Positions 62,126 to 62,369 of a stretch of DNA of 62,369 nucleotides are shown piece after piece. The DNA lies in contig CALAUL010000071.1 of NCBI GenBank assembly GCA_937892255.1, positions 1 through 62,369 on the forward strand, given 5' to 3'. The translations under genes were made by a program, and so were the position numbers. Under the pieces are notes generated by a model that saw only the letters and a list, made by a program, of their open reading frames with translations, was not told the origin of the DNA and ran no database searches. The DNA is from an uncultured Bacteroidales bacterium (lineage in GTDB: Bacteria > Bacteroidota > Bacteroidia > Bacteroidales > Marinilabiliaceae). How positions within the stretch are numbered: the stretch's first letter is position 1; every line of letters begins with the position of its first letter.

Positions 62126-62369
62126 CCGAAAAATCGTTTTATTCAACGTGTCTCACCGCTGAATCTCTTGCGGATATGTGCGAAGCCTCTTCTGATGATG
62201 TCGTCGCAACTCTCCGTAGTGTTCTCCGACTGTCATATCATATGCATAATGCAGACACGGAAACTCTATTAAAAAATCTAAAATTTAATTCTTCTTTTGC
62301 TTAGAGATATAAATACCTAGATTCAACTTTTAAATGCAATTGATGTATAGGTTTGAAATAAATTCAGTG
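62126..62369. other. window end, no recognisable gene
   Basis: About 240 bp after the hybrid sensor. A minus-strand frame near 62145-62225 reads as a short basic peptide but has no start codon, so nothing is annotated. Confidence 0.4.

Overview
The window is a chromosomal stretch from a member of the Bacteroidota, most likely order Bacteroidales; the genus cannot be fixed from the sequence. Evidence: moderately AT-rich DNA, almost no Shine-Dalgarno sequences, and many promoters of the Bacteroidetes type (-7 TAnnTTTG, with a -33 TTTG about 19-21 bp upstream). The gene content also fits: PPi-dependent phosphofructokinase, TonB-dependent receptors, a GH127 enzyme, a LytS/LytTR pair, a one-protein hybrid two-component system, and a 47-bp type II-C CRISPR repeat.

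Layout. 1-180: end of a tRNA-Thr, a tRNA-Gly and a terminator. 283-8144: a complete type II-C CRISPR-Cas locus with a tracrRNA on the minus strand, cas9, cas1, cas2 and an array of 21 repeats and 20 spacers. The tracrRNA nexus and its pairing with the repeat show that crRNAs are read from the minus strand, towards cas2. Each repeat carries a Bacteroidetes-type promoter in that direction. 8276-13144: pfp, clpB with a twin-dyad operator, and a small protein. 13298-20513: a thiamine-salvage block (TPP riboswitch, TonB receptor, PnuT, MATE transporter, thiamine pyrophosphokinase), an MBL-fold hydrolase, and recF with a DUF721 gene. 20527-26276: a GH127 arabinofuranosidase, thrA and a His-rich secreted protein. 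26290-28415: a scar of mobile DNA holding a DUF4942 fragment, a small ORF with its own strong promoter, and a 5'-truncated MuF-papain-fold toxin that ends just beyond the rplS terminator.

28439-35698: rplS and rpsA with leaders, a STAS protein, rnz, a LytS-type kinase with LytTR regulator, and a DUF2851 gene. 35817-40401: an ABC transporter operon with its own YtrA-type GntR regulator and an outer-membrane barrel. 40464-52374: a long minus-strand series. It holds an NfeD/ClpP-class protease, a lipoprotein, two chromate-transporter halves, another lipoprotein, a TlpA-like thioredoxin, a phosphohexomutase, a single-SIS arabinose-5-phosphate isomerase, a Wzi/RemB-like barrel, an RNA m5C methyltransferase and a nucleoid-associated protein. 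52375-62125: a DUF2130 coiled-coil protein, a carboxylesterase, pyk, aroQ divergent from xerD, and a TPR-containing hybrid sensor/AraC regulator.

All calls come from reading the sequence; no database search was run. Spacer targets, the PAM and exact transcription starts are therefore unknown.
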